From assembly GCA_002197995.1 (NCBI GenBank), contig NGZR01000004.1:186001-250000 (forward strand): a stretch of 64,000 bases of DNA, in the 5' to 3' direction. The notes beneath the pieces were generated by a model. The model searched no databases. It saw nothing but the letters and a program-made list of their open reading frames with translations, and was not told where the DNA came from. Both the position numbers and the translations under genes were made by a program. Below are positions 10,465-21,082 of this stretch, piece after piece; within the stretch, counting starts at the first letter, position 1, and each line of letters opens with the position of its first letter. This stretch comes from Gaeumannomyces sp. JS-464. Taxonomy: Eukaryota; Ascomycota; Sordariomycetes; Magnaporthales; Magnaporthaceae.

Positions 10465-10542
10465 ACATAGGTACCTACCTACCCACCTACCTTACCTACC
10501 TAGGTACCTAGGTAGACACCTACATGGTATCTAGGTAGATAC
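10465..10542. repeat. TACCTAGGTA-type repeat cluster
   Basis: About 80 bp made of interleaved ACCT, TAGG and GTAC units (for example TACCTAGGTACCTAGGTA), with some drift at the right end. It is the longest of six such clusters in the window and lies just past the 3' end of the ankyrin gene. Confidence 0.8.
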
Positions 10543-10588
10543 CAGTCGAAGTGACCTCCATCTCCACGATGCAACTAACAACTTCGGC

Positions 10589-12819
10589 CTATGTCGCTTC
10601 GGCGGCTTCGCTTTCACTTTCAGTCCCTGGCAGGCCTGAGGCTATCAGCTTTTGTATATCCTCCACAGCAGAGTCCCCAAACTGGTATTTCAAAGCATCC
10701 TCCGCCGTAATTCCCGTGCTATCGCGAAGATCTAAGCGTGCCCCCTTTGCTATCAAAGCTCTAGCAGCCTCTAAAAAGTAAGGCCGTTCGGTCGAAGCCA
10801 CACGCCTCCTTTGGAAATCCTCATAGTGTTGCATTCCCGCTGGGATAGCCCAAGGCAGGGCAAGAAGGTGCAAGGCCGATCTGTTGGATGGGTCAACGGC
10901 GTTCAGTTCCTCGATGCCGTCACTCGCGTCAGCTAGCAATCGAATGCAATCAACTCGCCGCCTGAAAATTGTTTCGATGCAAGAGCGCGCTTTTTTGTTC
11001 ATGGCCAGGGCGTGGGAAAGCAACGGGGTTTGACCGAGATCGTTCCGGGCTTTGAGGCTGACCCCAGCAGCAAGCAACAGCCTCATGTTAGTAACCTCAT
11101 CGGATCTCCATTTCTTCTTGCTGGATACATGCACTATTTCATCGGTCGATACATTAGCCAGACAGGCGAACAAGAGGAGAGGAACATTTGATTAGCCAGC
11201 GACTTACGGGCATTGTTTCCAGCTCGATCCCCAATGTTGATCTCCGAAGGTTTAGCCCTGCGGCAGGTCACATCCGCACCCGCATCGAGCAGTAGCTTGA
11301 TGATCTCGGGGTTAGCACCACGATGCGAGGCGACCAGCAGAGGCGCAATTCCCCTAAATCCTATCCACCCGATGAAGCAATCCGTGTCCGCCCCGGCATC
11401 GAGAAGCAGACCACTAATGTTTGGGGAAATACGGTCTTTACCAAGCGAGGAGGAAGTGGCTGTTGCGTCAAAGGTGTCAAACTGGGCGACGGCGCCGACC
11501 TTACGGCCGTTGACGTCGGCGCCATTGCGTAGAAGAGTCCTGACCATTTCCGTATGATCACGGAGGCAAGCCACGGCTAGGGGTGCGATTCTGGCAGAGC
11601 ACTCTGCGGCTTTGAACTGCAGGTTGGCGTCGGCTCCGTAATCAAGGAAAAGCTGGAGTAGTTCGGGAGTTTTGGTGCAAAGAACAGCTTTAAACGCGCG
11701 GCGGAAGCCAGGGTGGCAGCTGAGTGCTTCCTTACTCCCCAGATCGCCCAGCAGACTGGAAAGCAGTATGCGCACTATATGGAGGCGCGTCGTTGCGATC
11801 TTGGTTATGGTCTCATCAGAGTCGTAGCGCGATTCTCTGACCCATGAACATTCTATAGAGCCCGCGACGCATTCTAGTGCCACCAAATTGGTGTCGCGAA
11901 GGCCGTGCTCCTCAACGAGAAACTCCAAGACGCGACTTTTTCGGCGGGGGCAGGCCGCTGCGGCGAGAAGACCATCCAGCGGGTGGATGGAAGCCCCTCG
12001 AGACATGAGCCACTTGACCAACTCGATAGACTCGGATCTCACCGCCCGGTGCAGCTAGAAGTGGTGTTGGGGAAAGGGCGTTAGATGCAAGGAGACTCTA
12101 CCACCAGACGTGCTAGAAAGTGGAAAACCCGAGGGGAGAGAGCTTACCAAGCTGTCACGATATCTGCCCAACCCATCCTCTTTCATCATGCCCGTGTTGA
12201 TATTTACGCCATGCTCGAGCAATATCTCAAGCGTATCGAAATGGCGTTGCTGAACTTCGATAATATCTTCCGGCTGGGAAAGCACAAGAAACGACGTGGC
12301 CCCCATGACTTGGATTCCCCCGGTGACTAATTGGCCATCAACAACGTCCAACTCCGCCCGAAACGGCGCGTTGATGTCGGCGCCCGAGGTGAGCAGAAGA
12401 CGGACCATGGCCGGGTCGGCATTCATGGCTGCAACATGGAGCGGCGAGACGATACTGAGACCTTGGTATGCTTCTATGTCGGCGCCAAGCGCGAGCAAGA
12501 ATGCTGCCATGTCGAGGTGGCCATGGGAGACCGCCGTCAGCAGCAGCGTCCCCCTGGCGGCGATATGGTAGAAACGAAAGTGCGTGTCAATGTCGAATAG
12601 ATCCAGCAATCCGATGACGGCGGTGAGGCGGCTAATGTTTCCCTCGATCACAGCCTCGGCAGCCTCCACCATGTTCGGGTCAGTTTCGTTTGCGAGCGCA
12701 CGCCTAATTAAGCTCTGGCGGATGGATCGCCAGGTTTCCTCGTCTAGCGCCTCAATCATAGGGAAGGCGGAAGAAGCCATCCCGCTGTTTTCGCCAGAGG
12801 CGGGGATGGAGAATGGCAA
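10589..12819 (-). CDS. Ankyrin-repeat protein, three exons
   Basis: Exons 12819-12148, 12054-11208 and 11133-10589 give 687 aa. Introns are GT-AG (GTAAGC...TTCTAG and GTAAGT...AAATAG); splicing restores ankyrin sequence across both joints (DSL/LHRAVRSESIELVKWL and GNNA/LHVSSKKK). Ankyrin units are seen as LLLTAVSHGHLDMAAFLLALG, SPLHVAAMNADPAMVRLLLTS, HFDTLEILLEHGVNINT, APLAVACLRDHTEMVRTLLRNG, APLLVASHRGANPEIIKLLLDAG and SALHLLALPW. No other domain, signal peptide or membrane segment is visible, so it is probably a cytosolic or nuclear scaffold. Alternative start at residue 14 (MASSAF). Its neighbours are a HET gene and transposon remnants, so a part in nonself recognition is possible but unproven. 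Confidence 0.85.
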
Positions 12820-13011
12820 ACTAAATGATCAAGGTCGAGAGATTGAACTGAAAGGTGAAGGAGTGGGCGTGAAAATGGGTGGTTGTTTGGGTTCAGGAGA
12901 GGTTCGGGGTTGTTCGCAAACTGCGAAAGGTGTCTGGTATCCATAAATGGCAGGCAGCAGCGTGGCGTGGGGCGTGGGCGGTTCACGGATGTTGGTCGCT
13001 CAATTGAGCCC

Positions 13012-13062
13012 AGTAGGTACCAGGTAGCCAACCTGGCCTGGCTTACCTAGGTACCTATTTAT
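13012..13062. repeat. TACCTAGGTACC repeat cluster
   Basis: About 50 bp with the same ACCT/TAGG/GTAC units as the clusters at 8.4 and 10.5 kb. It abuts the MITE that starts at 13071. Confidence 0.7.
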
Positions 13063-13070
13063 GTACCATA

Positions 13071-13247
13071 GCGAGGGATGCCACTTTTTAAAAACGCTGG
13101 AGCGTTAGCCAGCGCGTAATATCACGCATTTTTTACCGTTTGCACACGCATTTTTCCGTGTGCACACGCTAAAAAAAAAGGCGTTATCTTACGCTCATTT
13201 TCATTCTTACCGTATGCCAGCGCGTTTTTAAAAGTGGCCTCCCCCGG
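13071..13247. mobile_element. MITE with TA target duplication (Tc1/mariner-like)
   Basis: A 177-bp non-coding unit whose ends are inverted repeats of about 40 bp. The left end reads GCGAGGGATGCCACTTTTTA and the right end, reversed, CCGGGGGAGGCCACTTTTAA; both continue into AAACGC...CTGG. It is flanked by TA on both sides (13069-13070 and 13248-13249), the duplication made by Tc1/mariner transposases. The interior is AT-rich and contains nested inverted repeats (TGCACACGC...CGTGTGCACACG). It encodes nothing, so it would need a transposase in trans; none is seen in this window. Confidence 0.75.
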
Positions 13248-13249
13248 TA

Positions 13250-14170
13250 TGGTAGGTGCCTACAAGGCTTACAGGCGTTGGTAGCCCTAGTTGAGGCTAG
13301 TTGTCTCGTTTATGCTTTTCGCTGCGGTTGCCAGTGTCGGTGACATTGTCGGAGGCCAAGGTCTGGTCTTTTTCTTTTTCTGTTTATGTACGACCAAGTC
13401 CGTCCTGCCTTGAAGGCGGCGGGCGCCGATCACATCAATGGCCATGGCAGCTGAGAAATTACGGCTACTACCGTGTTTGTGATACTGTAGGCCGGTGAGC
13501 TTATCCTCGTAGCACCTGTGGTAGCACGCTAGGTTTGTTTTCTTTGTTTCCCTCTTCAAATCTATCGACCCTTCCATGCCGCCGCTCTGTGTGGACCAAT
13601 GATGGTGGTTGTATAGGCTTGCCGCTAGACCGTGATTATGACAAACTGAGCCTCTCTACACGTGCGTCGGTGTCCCATTTCCAGCCCCTTTATTCTTCTT
13701 TTCATTATCTCCTCGGCTTAGACGCCACTACAACGCACGACTCCTTTCGACCTTTCGACCATGCTAGCGACCGGGCACTCTTCCTATTGGAACTGTTGGC
13801 ACTAGTCTAGCATGTCAAAGTAATGGGACCTCTAGTTAGAGCTCCAGATGTTAAAGAACACTTATTTCCCCTCATCCCACATTCTTTTCTCGCCGCTGTC
13901 GCTCGCCAAACTCTGCAAGATCACTTACCGTGCTCCTCGCGGTCAGTCAAGCCACTAGACCCTGGGTCCTTCAGTTTGCTGGCTTAAGCGGCTTCACAGA
14001 GACTCTGTATGGCCAGGTATACATCACATACTGTTATTCAAGAACTACAAAACCACACATACATACATGTTGGATATGAACACCATCTCAGCCCAAGCCA
14101 CAAGCGGGCCTCCTACGGTTCCCAGACCGTCGCCCTCGGGAAACCAAGAGCAGCAGCAGCAGCAACCGGC
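13250..14170. other. Intergenic, no gene recognised
   Basis: About 920 bp after the MITE. Open frames on both strands are short and show no domain or splice pattern. The last few hundred bases should include the promoter of the gene starting at 14171. Confidence 0.45.
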
Positions 14171-15090
14171 ATGGACTACGCAATCAAGGCCGCCACAAAC
14201 TTCAACTTCCCTCGAGCCCTGCCCATCAAGATAGACACGCAGGCCGAGTGCTTGCCGATGCAGGAAGGCGGAGGATCACCGGCCGTTACTACCATCATCT
14301 TCAACACCAGCAACCGCGACACCAAGAGCAAGAGCCGGAAGCGCGACAGCATGGACATTGGCGGCGAGGAATCGGAGTCGGAGAGTTATGCGCTGGACGA
14401 GCGCACAGCCAAGAGACTCAAATCTGGCCAAGCGCGAGGCCCAGAGGCAGCTGAAGAAGGCGTTCGACAGGCGGTTCGAGAAGCTGTTCAAGGCGCACAT
14501 GGACCACTACGTCTGGGGAATGGGCGGCGAGTCTGAGGAGGCGGGAGACGCGGCCGAGGACTCGTCCGCATCGTCGTCCTCCTCTGCGGAGGCAGTGCCC
14601 TCCAGGCAGCACCGGCCAAGCACCCGCCGCCCACGACACAATGCGACGATGCGCGGCGGGGCCCCATGTCCGATTTTGGTGGAGGCGTCGGCGTCAGGGT
14701 GTTCGAGGTCCCTCCTTCCCCTCCTCCCCATCCCCCTCCAGTCTTTCCTCCCAGCAGCTCCCCTGGCAGCGGCTTCACCCCTGACAGCCCGCCCGCTGGG
14801 TTCGGCCAAGGTGGCAGCGGCCGTTTTGCGGCATCGCCTCTCGGCGGCCAGTGAGGAACCAGCGGTGGCAAGTTCCAGGACGAAATCTGGCGGCAGGGGA
14901 CATATGACGACATATATCAATGGAGGGGTAGCAGAGGCAGCGCCCCGAACTCACATCCGCGCCGGGGTATGGTGGCCGGCCCTCTAGTCCGGGGGGCGCG
15001 GCTGGCATCTTTGGGCTCTCCGGTGCTGGCGGCGGCGAGCCGTATCAGATGTATAGGGAGCAAGACGACGTCGATATGAGCGACGGCTAA
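14171..15090 (+). CDS. Uncharacterised protein with a basic helix and Gly/Pro/Ser-rich tail
   Basis: Not a family I recognise. Start MDYAIKAATNFNFPRALPIK. The reading frame changes three times, each at a short G or C run (near 14421 GG, 14597 CCC, 14942 CCCC). Correcting each by one base and removing an 84-nt intron (14851-14934, GTGAGG...TAGCAG), which also removes an in-frame TGA, gives a continuous 278-aa protein. Features: a nuclear-signal-like KSKSRKRDS, then ERTAKRLKS, a charged helix AKREAQRQLKKAFDRRFEKL followed by FKAHMDHYVWG, a Ser/Ala-rich stretch, a Pro-rich middle and a C-terminus ...EPYQMYREQDDVDMSDG. The coding length is then divisible by three. It was first taken for a pseudogene; the regular pattern argues otherwise. 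A nuclear location is plausible only. Confidence 0.55.
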
Positions 15091-15182
15091 GGCGGGTGTC
15101 GGGTATATGGTGCTGATAAGTGGTAAAAACGATGCGAAATAATCGCAAAACTAACCCTGATATGACCCAAATTTGAACTTGG

Positions 15183-16945
15183 CTATGCGATGCTATATTC
15201 TTCCCTAATCACAACTCTCTTCCCGTCATCGGACGCCCGCCGACTTGAGCCTTCTCTAGATATTGATGTCCTCCAGGAGGCCCCGCTGCCTGCTCTATGC
15301 TCGACGTCCCGAGACGAATTGCAGGGCCAATCTTGTATCCAGTCGATGTCGCGGTGGCCAGCGTGACTAGAGCTCCCCGTGCCGGCGGAGAGCGTGAGAA
15401 GCCCGATGTCGCCGTCAGCGCTGTCTTGGGGACTGGGTACGTAGGAGCTGTCGGGGCCCTCCAGTGTGGTCGTGGCGACGGACTTGAAGGCGGACTGGCG
15501 CGGCCGCCCGAGACTGCCAGGCAGCCGCCCACCGCTGCCGGAGCCGTGGCCCGCCGGCGCCGCGGCGCTCGTCCCGCTCCTCGCACGCCTCCATCGGTCC
15601 GGGATGTAGTGCCTGGCAAAGGGCGTGACGAAGGGCAGGCAGGCGCAGACGATGCTGGACCAGAGCTCGATGGAGGACCACACGATGCCTGCGAGCCACG
15701 AGCCCACCGTATTGCCGCCGCTCACCACCAATACCAGGGTGTCCTGGAGGCGGTAGACGCTCACGCCGACGACGCTGGGGGTTTGCCGTTTTTGGTTTAC
15801 CGTCAGCGTTGTCAAGGCGCACGGGGAGGACTAGGAAGAAGTCCGGACCACTTACAACCCTCCGGAAAGGAGGACCATCGAGACCCTAAGCCTGCGCATC
15901 GGCGTAGCCCTAAGAGGGCGCAGGAGGAGAAGCGGCAGGATGAGGACGACAAGGTCACCGATGGAGTTGAGCAGACCGCATATAACCACGACCTGGTGGC
16001 GGGAGCAGCGCTCGTGTATGGAGGCGCGAAGAATGCTCCCTAGATCCTTGTAAAACGACGTGCAGATCATGGACACCATAGCCGAAACGACGCAGTAGAT
16101 TCCCGTGATGATGGCTGTGGCGCGGATAAAAATGGATAAGGACCTCGAGCATGTGTTGAAGTTGAGCAGGTAGTAGAGTACCGAGACCTTCGACAGCCCG
16201 GTCGACAGTGCGAAGGCGGGGATCGAGCCGTAGCCGAATAGCTTTAATGTGATGGTGCCGTCAAGGCATCGTTAGGACGATCCCACTTCTTTGTATGTGC
16301 ATACCACCTAGGTACCTACCTAGGCAGGCAGGATTCCGAGCAAGCGTGGCTTTCTCCTCCTTGGGGGACCTGCAAACAAACCTGGTAGACTGCGACGGCC
16401 TGGCGACTTGCGTCGCCCTGGAGCCTGAGCACACTTGCGGTCATGTTGTCTCCTAGGATAGAAATGGCGTCGTGTGCACATTAATAAACAGTCTCGTCGA
16501 GAAAGCTGTCGGGAAAAATCGACCAGGCCAAGAAACGGCTTGTTATACCGATAGGGGTTAAAGCGAAAGCCACCAGGGCAAAAAGCTTGGACGGCATCGT
16601 CGTCAGCAACTGCCGCGGGCCTGTGGCTTGCAAGTTGCTGGAGGACTCACAAATGCGGCGACAATGAGGGCTGCCCGAGGAGCGTTAGGTTCAGCTCCAC
16701 GGACTGGCTAGCTCTGTGCCAAGGAGGCCCAACAAGGGATGGGGAGGGGCCGTCATACTGTCCTCGGTCTTCCACCTTCGCAAGATGCGCAGAGTCGTGA
16801 AGATGCGCACGCCGAAGAAGGGGAGAGTGATGAGCGGCATCAGATATTCCGGGCGCCCGATGCTCGGGACCAAAGCCTGCAAATCTTGCCGAGAGGCCAT
16901 TGAGACGCGATGAAGGGCCTTGAATCGAGCGCGATCGAGCACCAC
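15183..16945 (-). CDS. Fungal rhodopsin-like (PTH11-related) seven-helix membrane protein, multi-exon
   Basis: Belongs by sequence to the fungal integral-membrane family grouped as 'rhodopsin domain' (Fung_rhodopsin), which includes PTH11-like receptors; most members have no known ligand. Exon 1 (start at 16945 or 16900, end 16759) has LRILRRWKTED. A 20-nt micro-exon (16670-16651) completes EDTLIVAAF. Downstream coding segments include LKLFGYGSIPAFALSTGLSK, ICGLLNSIGDLVVLILPLLL with the usual LRRLRV-like turn, then, after a GTAAGT...CCCAG intron, GVSVYRLQDTLVLV and GIVWSSIELWSSIVCACLP, the classic last helix. The 130-aa tail is Ser/Gly-rich and cytosolic. Exons between 16650 and 16260 are uncertain and one stop there needs an intron; one intron holds a TACCTAGGTA repeat. 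The stop is at 15183. Confidence 0.65.
16304..16332. repeat. Short CCTAGGTACC repeat, probably intronic
   Basis: A 29-bp copy of the dispersed ACCT/TAGG repeat. It falls between coding segments of the rhodopsin-like gene, so it is most likely inside an intron. Confidence 0.6.
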
Positions 16946-17800
16946 ACGTTTAGAGAGTCGGAGAAGGTATTATAGTCCTTTGTTTCTGCCTTTTTTTTTT
17001 TTTCTTTGTTCTTTATTGTTCCTTTCCCCCCTATTACCGAACCATCCGGAGAAACAGAAAATTGCGGTGACATGTTTCCCCTTGTCGGAGGCGTCGGCAA
17101 CTGGCAGTCGTTGCCCAAAGATCCGGCAAGGCTTCAAGGAGGCGCATGGCATTGCCGCGTGCTAGCACTAAAAGGGATTTGACAGATTGAGATCGCCCTA
17201 GCGGCCGGCCTAATGCTGGCTTGCCTGCCGCTATGCGTTTGTGAAGGCGAGGAGGCTGAAATAGCAGAGCACCGCGCAGCATGGGCGCTTGGTTCATGGC
17301 TGGGCCGTCATTTTTATGCAGTCAGCCTCGCTAAACACCTCAAGGAGCGAGAATCCACCAGGGACCGCGCTGCTTGTCGCCCGGGCTATGAGGTCAAAGT
17401 AAGACGATGGGAATCCAAACAAGGAGGCACAGACAGACACTTGAAAAGAACGGCCCGCTTCGCTGGACACTCAGCCGACGACGCGGGGTACATGCTCGCC
17501 TGCCCCGTCGGTAAACCGTCATGGCGGGTGCCGTCTGCGGGGGCGTCCTTGGGACGAAGTGGGCCCGGCAGTCTGGGCCCAGGAGATGGGCGTTGATTTC
17601 GGGGATTTCGGGCCATCATTAACACGACAGCACAGTTCAGACAGGAGAGAGGGCCGTTAGGAACATGAACGTGCCCCCCCCTATGCTACAAAACCATGCT
17701 CGCCCTTGCTCTCGAGGAGGAGCTGTAGAGCTGTAGTTGTGAAGCGGCAAATACACATGGTTGACACTTGTGCAGCAAACCAGGCTATCCCAAGACGACA
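16946..17800. other. Divergent intergenic region, no gene recognised
   Basis: About 850 bp between the starts of the rhodopsin-like gene and the GH78 gene. No plausible coding frame. It must contain both promoters. Confidence 0.45.
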
Positions 17801-20700
17801 ATGCCTGACCCATCCCCAGTCGCTGTCGTCGACGTCCGCTTCGAGCACCACCGCCCAGGAGGGGCGCGTGGCATCGACGAGACAGAGCCCCGCCTGTCGT
17901 GGCGCTTCGCCAACGCGCCGCCCGGGTTCCACCAGGAGGAGTACGAGATCCAGCTGAGCAGGACGACGCCCGCTGACGAGACCACAACAGAGCTGTGCTC
18001 CGTCCGAGTTGAGTCTCCAGAGTCTCAGCTCGTCCCTTGGCCCCTGAAGCCGGATGGTGCGGCAGTAGTCGGCTCGCGCCAGACTATCTCCGCTCGCGTA
18101 CGCGCCCGGCCGAAGGGTAGCACCAGCGCCTGGACAGCCTGGAGCGAGCCGTCGTGGTTCGAGACCGGGCTCCTATCAAGGGCCGACTGGGCAGCCGCCA
18201 GCCTCGTCTCGGCACCATGGGCTGGCAAGGACCCGGACACGCCGCAACCCGAGGATTTGTTCCGCAAAACCTTTGACTTGGGGAGCGCAAAATCGGCAGA
18301 AGCAGCGGTAACCATCCGGTCGGCCAGGCTGTACATCACCTCGCAGGGGGTATACGAGGCCGAAATCAACGGGCGGAGGGCGGGCGACTATGTGCTCGCG
18401 CCGGGCTGGACGGTGTACTATAGCGCCCTCGCCTACCAGACGTACGATGTGACGGAACACCTGCAGGCCGGCGCTAATTGCATCGGTGTGAGGGTGGCCG
18501 AGGGCTGGTTTAACGGCCGCCTCGGATTCGGCGGCGGAAAGCGCAACATTTACGGAGACCGTCCCGCGCTGCTGGCCCAGCTCGAGGTCACCATGGCTGA
18601 TGGCTCGACGGTGACGGTCGCGACCGACAAGACCTGGCTGGTAGCGCGCGGCCCGACACGTCTTGCCGAGATCTACAATGGCGAAAAATACGACGCCACG
18701 GCTGAGATTCCCGGGTGGTCGAGTGTTGCTGATCTCAAAACAGACGAGTGGACTTCGGTCGACGTGCTACCGCCCCTGCCGACCAGCGTGCACCTCAGAC
18801 GGGGCTCGGGCGAGCCGGTCCGCCGCGTCCAAACGGTCAAGCCGGTGGGCAAGATTACAACACCGTCAGGCAAGACTGTGCTCGATTTTGGACAGAATCT
18901 GGTGGGATTCCTCCGCCTCAAAGGCCTGCGGGGGCCGCGGGGCCACTCGATTCTTCTCTCGCACGCTGAGGTCCTCGAGAACGGCGAACTCGGCACCCCC
19001 CCCTGCGCGACGCCGAGGCGAAAGACAAGTACACGCTGCGTGGCGACGAGGCCGGGGAAACATACGAGCCCCGCTTCACCTTCCACGGGTTCCGGTACGC
19101 GCAGGTCGACGGCTGGCCCGCCGAGTCCGGCGACGTTGAGGCCTTGGTCGAGGCCATCGTGTGCCACACAGACATGGAGGCGCGCGGCTGGTTCGCGTGC
19201 TCCGACAAGCGGCTGGGCAGGCTCTTCGACAACACGTGCTGGAGCATGCGTGGCAACTTCCTGTCGATTCCGACCGACTGCCCGCAGCGCAGCGAGCGCC
19301 TCGGCTGGACCGGCGACCTGGCCGTATTCTGCCCGACGGCCAATTTCCTCTATGGCTCCTTCGGCATGCTGCGCGACTGGCTCGCAGGCCTGCGGACGGA
19401 CCAGCGCAACCTCAAAGGCATGCCGCCTCTGGTCAGCCCCGACATCTGGTGGAATGGGGACTTTCCAGCTCCCTTCAGCGAACCGTTCCCCTGCGCCGTG
19501 TGGCACGACGTGGTGGTCCTTGCGCCGTGGGCCATGTGGGAGGCGACGGGTGATATTCGCATACTGGAGGAGCAGTACGAGTCCATCCAGGAATGGCTGA
19601 AATTCATCCCTCGAGACAAGAAATTGACGCATTTGTGGGATCTGAAATCTAGACAGCTGGGAGTGAGTATTGAGCCGCACCCCTGCAAATATACCTTTCC
19701 TCCCCATTTTCTTGACTCCTGTTGAGGCAAGATCTCTGACCATATTGGATGACTGCAGGACTGGCTCGACCCCAAAGCGCCACCCGAAGAGCCAGCCAAG
19801 GCGCAGACGGACGGCGTCCTCGTCGCCAACGCCTTCCTCATCAGCTCGCTCGACCACGCAGCCCGGATCGCCACGCTTCTGGGCCGGGACGCCGACGCGG
19901 ATGCATACCGGACCGAGGCGCAGAGCGCGCGCGCCGAGTTCGCAGCCCAGTACTATGTGGCGGCCGACGGACGCATGACGTCGGATGCGCAGACGGCGTA
20001 CGCGCTCGCCGTCTGCTTCAACCTGCTGCCCAAGACCGAGGAGGCGCGGCTCGCGGCGCGGCTGGCCGAGCTGGTGCGGCGCAACGGCTTCCGGGTGGGC
20101 ACTGGGTTCGCGGGCACACCGTTTGTGTGCGAGGCGCTGACCCGGCAGCAGGGGGAACAGCGGCACGCCGATGTAGCGCTCGCGATGCTGCTCTGCGACA
20201 GGAACCCCAGCTGGCTGTACCCGATATCCATGGGCGCAACCACGATCTGGGAAAGATGGGACAGCATGCTGCCGGATGGCAGCATAAACCCGGGCAGCAT
20301 GACGAGCTTTAACCACTACGCGTACGGCGCCGTCGTGACCTTTATGGTCGAACGGCTCGCGGGCCTGTGCAGGCTCGACCCGGGCTGGAGGCGCGCGCGC
20401 GCCGAGCCTGTGCTCCTAGTCGCCGGCCCGGGAGCGGTGCGCTGGGCGAGGGCCGAGCACCTGACGCCGTACGGCAAGGTGGCCTGCGCGTGGAGGCTGG
20501 AGGGCGGGACCGAGCCAGCGGCGGAGATGATGCTGGTTGTTGATGTTGTGGTGCCGCCGACGACAGAGATGGAGGTCGTTTTGCCAGCCGGCGCAGGCGA
20601 GACGAGGGTCGAGCTGGTCGAGTCGGGCGAGTGGTCTTTCCGCGTGCCTTTCAAGCCGCAGCACGACTGGCCGGTCCAGCCGATTGGGGATTCTGACTAG
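17801..20700 (+). CDS. GH78 alpha-L-rhamnosidase, probably intracellular
   Basis: Hydrolase of family GH78, which releases terminal alpha-L-rhamnose from plant glycosides and pectic chains. Start chosen at MPDPSPVAVVDVRFEHH (context GACAATGC); no signal peptide, so it is likely cytosolic. The order matches the family: N-terminal beta domain with YITSQGVYEAEINGRRAGDY and GVRVAEGWFNGRLGFGG, linker FDFGQNLVGFLRL-like segment (LDFGQNLVGFLRLKGLRG), then the (alpha/alpha)6 catalytic domain with NFLSIPTDCPQRSERLGWTG (about residues 485-505, containing the conserved catalytic region) and the C-terminal beta domain. One intron, 19663-19758 (GTGAGT...TGCAG). A frame break lies in the C run near 18996-19003: eight C are present and nine are needed. 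With that the protein is 934 aa, normal for fungal GH78. Confidence 0.88.
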
Positions 20701-21082
20701 CAGCAACCACGGGCGAGCCCATCCCGAATGGTGGCTGTCCCTTTTATGTAATGTTGTGATGTCGGCAGCATAGGTAGCTTTTTGATTGCGCGGCTATGTG
20801 AACACCAATGTCGATCAATATCAGAGTTTATTGAGCAAAACATGAAGTGCTGTGCCGAGTGGAGTTGCCCCTGAGAGCACGCAATTGCAGCACGGGCAAC
20901 AGCGCTCCTTGGTGGATCCTGACCCCTGTGCTCGACACTGGATTCCATGAATTAGGCGCGCATTGCAATCCATCGATATCAAGTGCATTTCCACATAGGA
21001 TTGTCGGGACCTCGTGCAAGTAACCACCACTCAACCGGGCCGGATATCAGATACAAGTGAACTCATGCCAGGCTCCTAAAAT
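20701..21082. other. Short intergenic region
   Basis: 382 bp between two genes on the same strand; holds the GH78 terminator and the AFG1 promoter. No gene seen. No upstream exon encoding a mitochondrial presequence for the AFG1-like protein is evident. Confidence 0.4.

Noticed and set aside
14171..15090. Initially read as a pseudogene with three frameshifts and a stop
   Set aside because: The breaks are all at homopolymer runs, the stop falls inside a good GT-AG intron, and the corrected length is divisible by three; the same pattern occurs in essential genes here.
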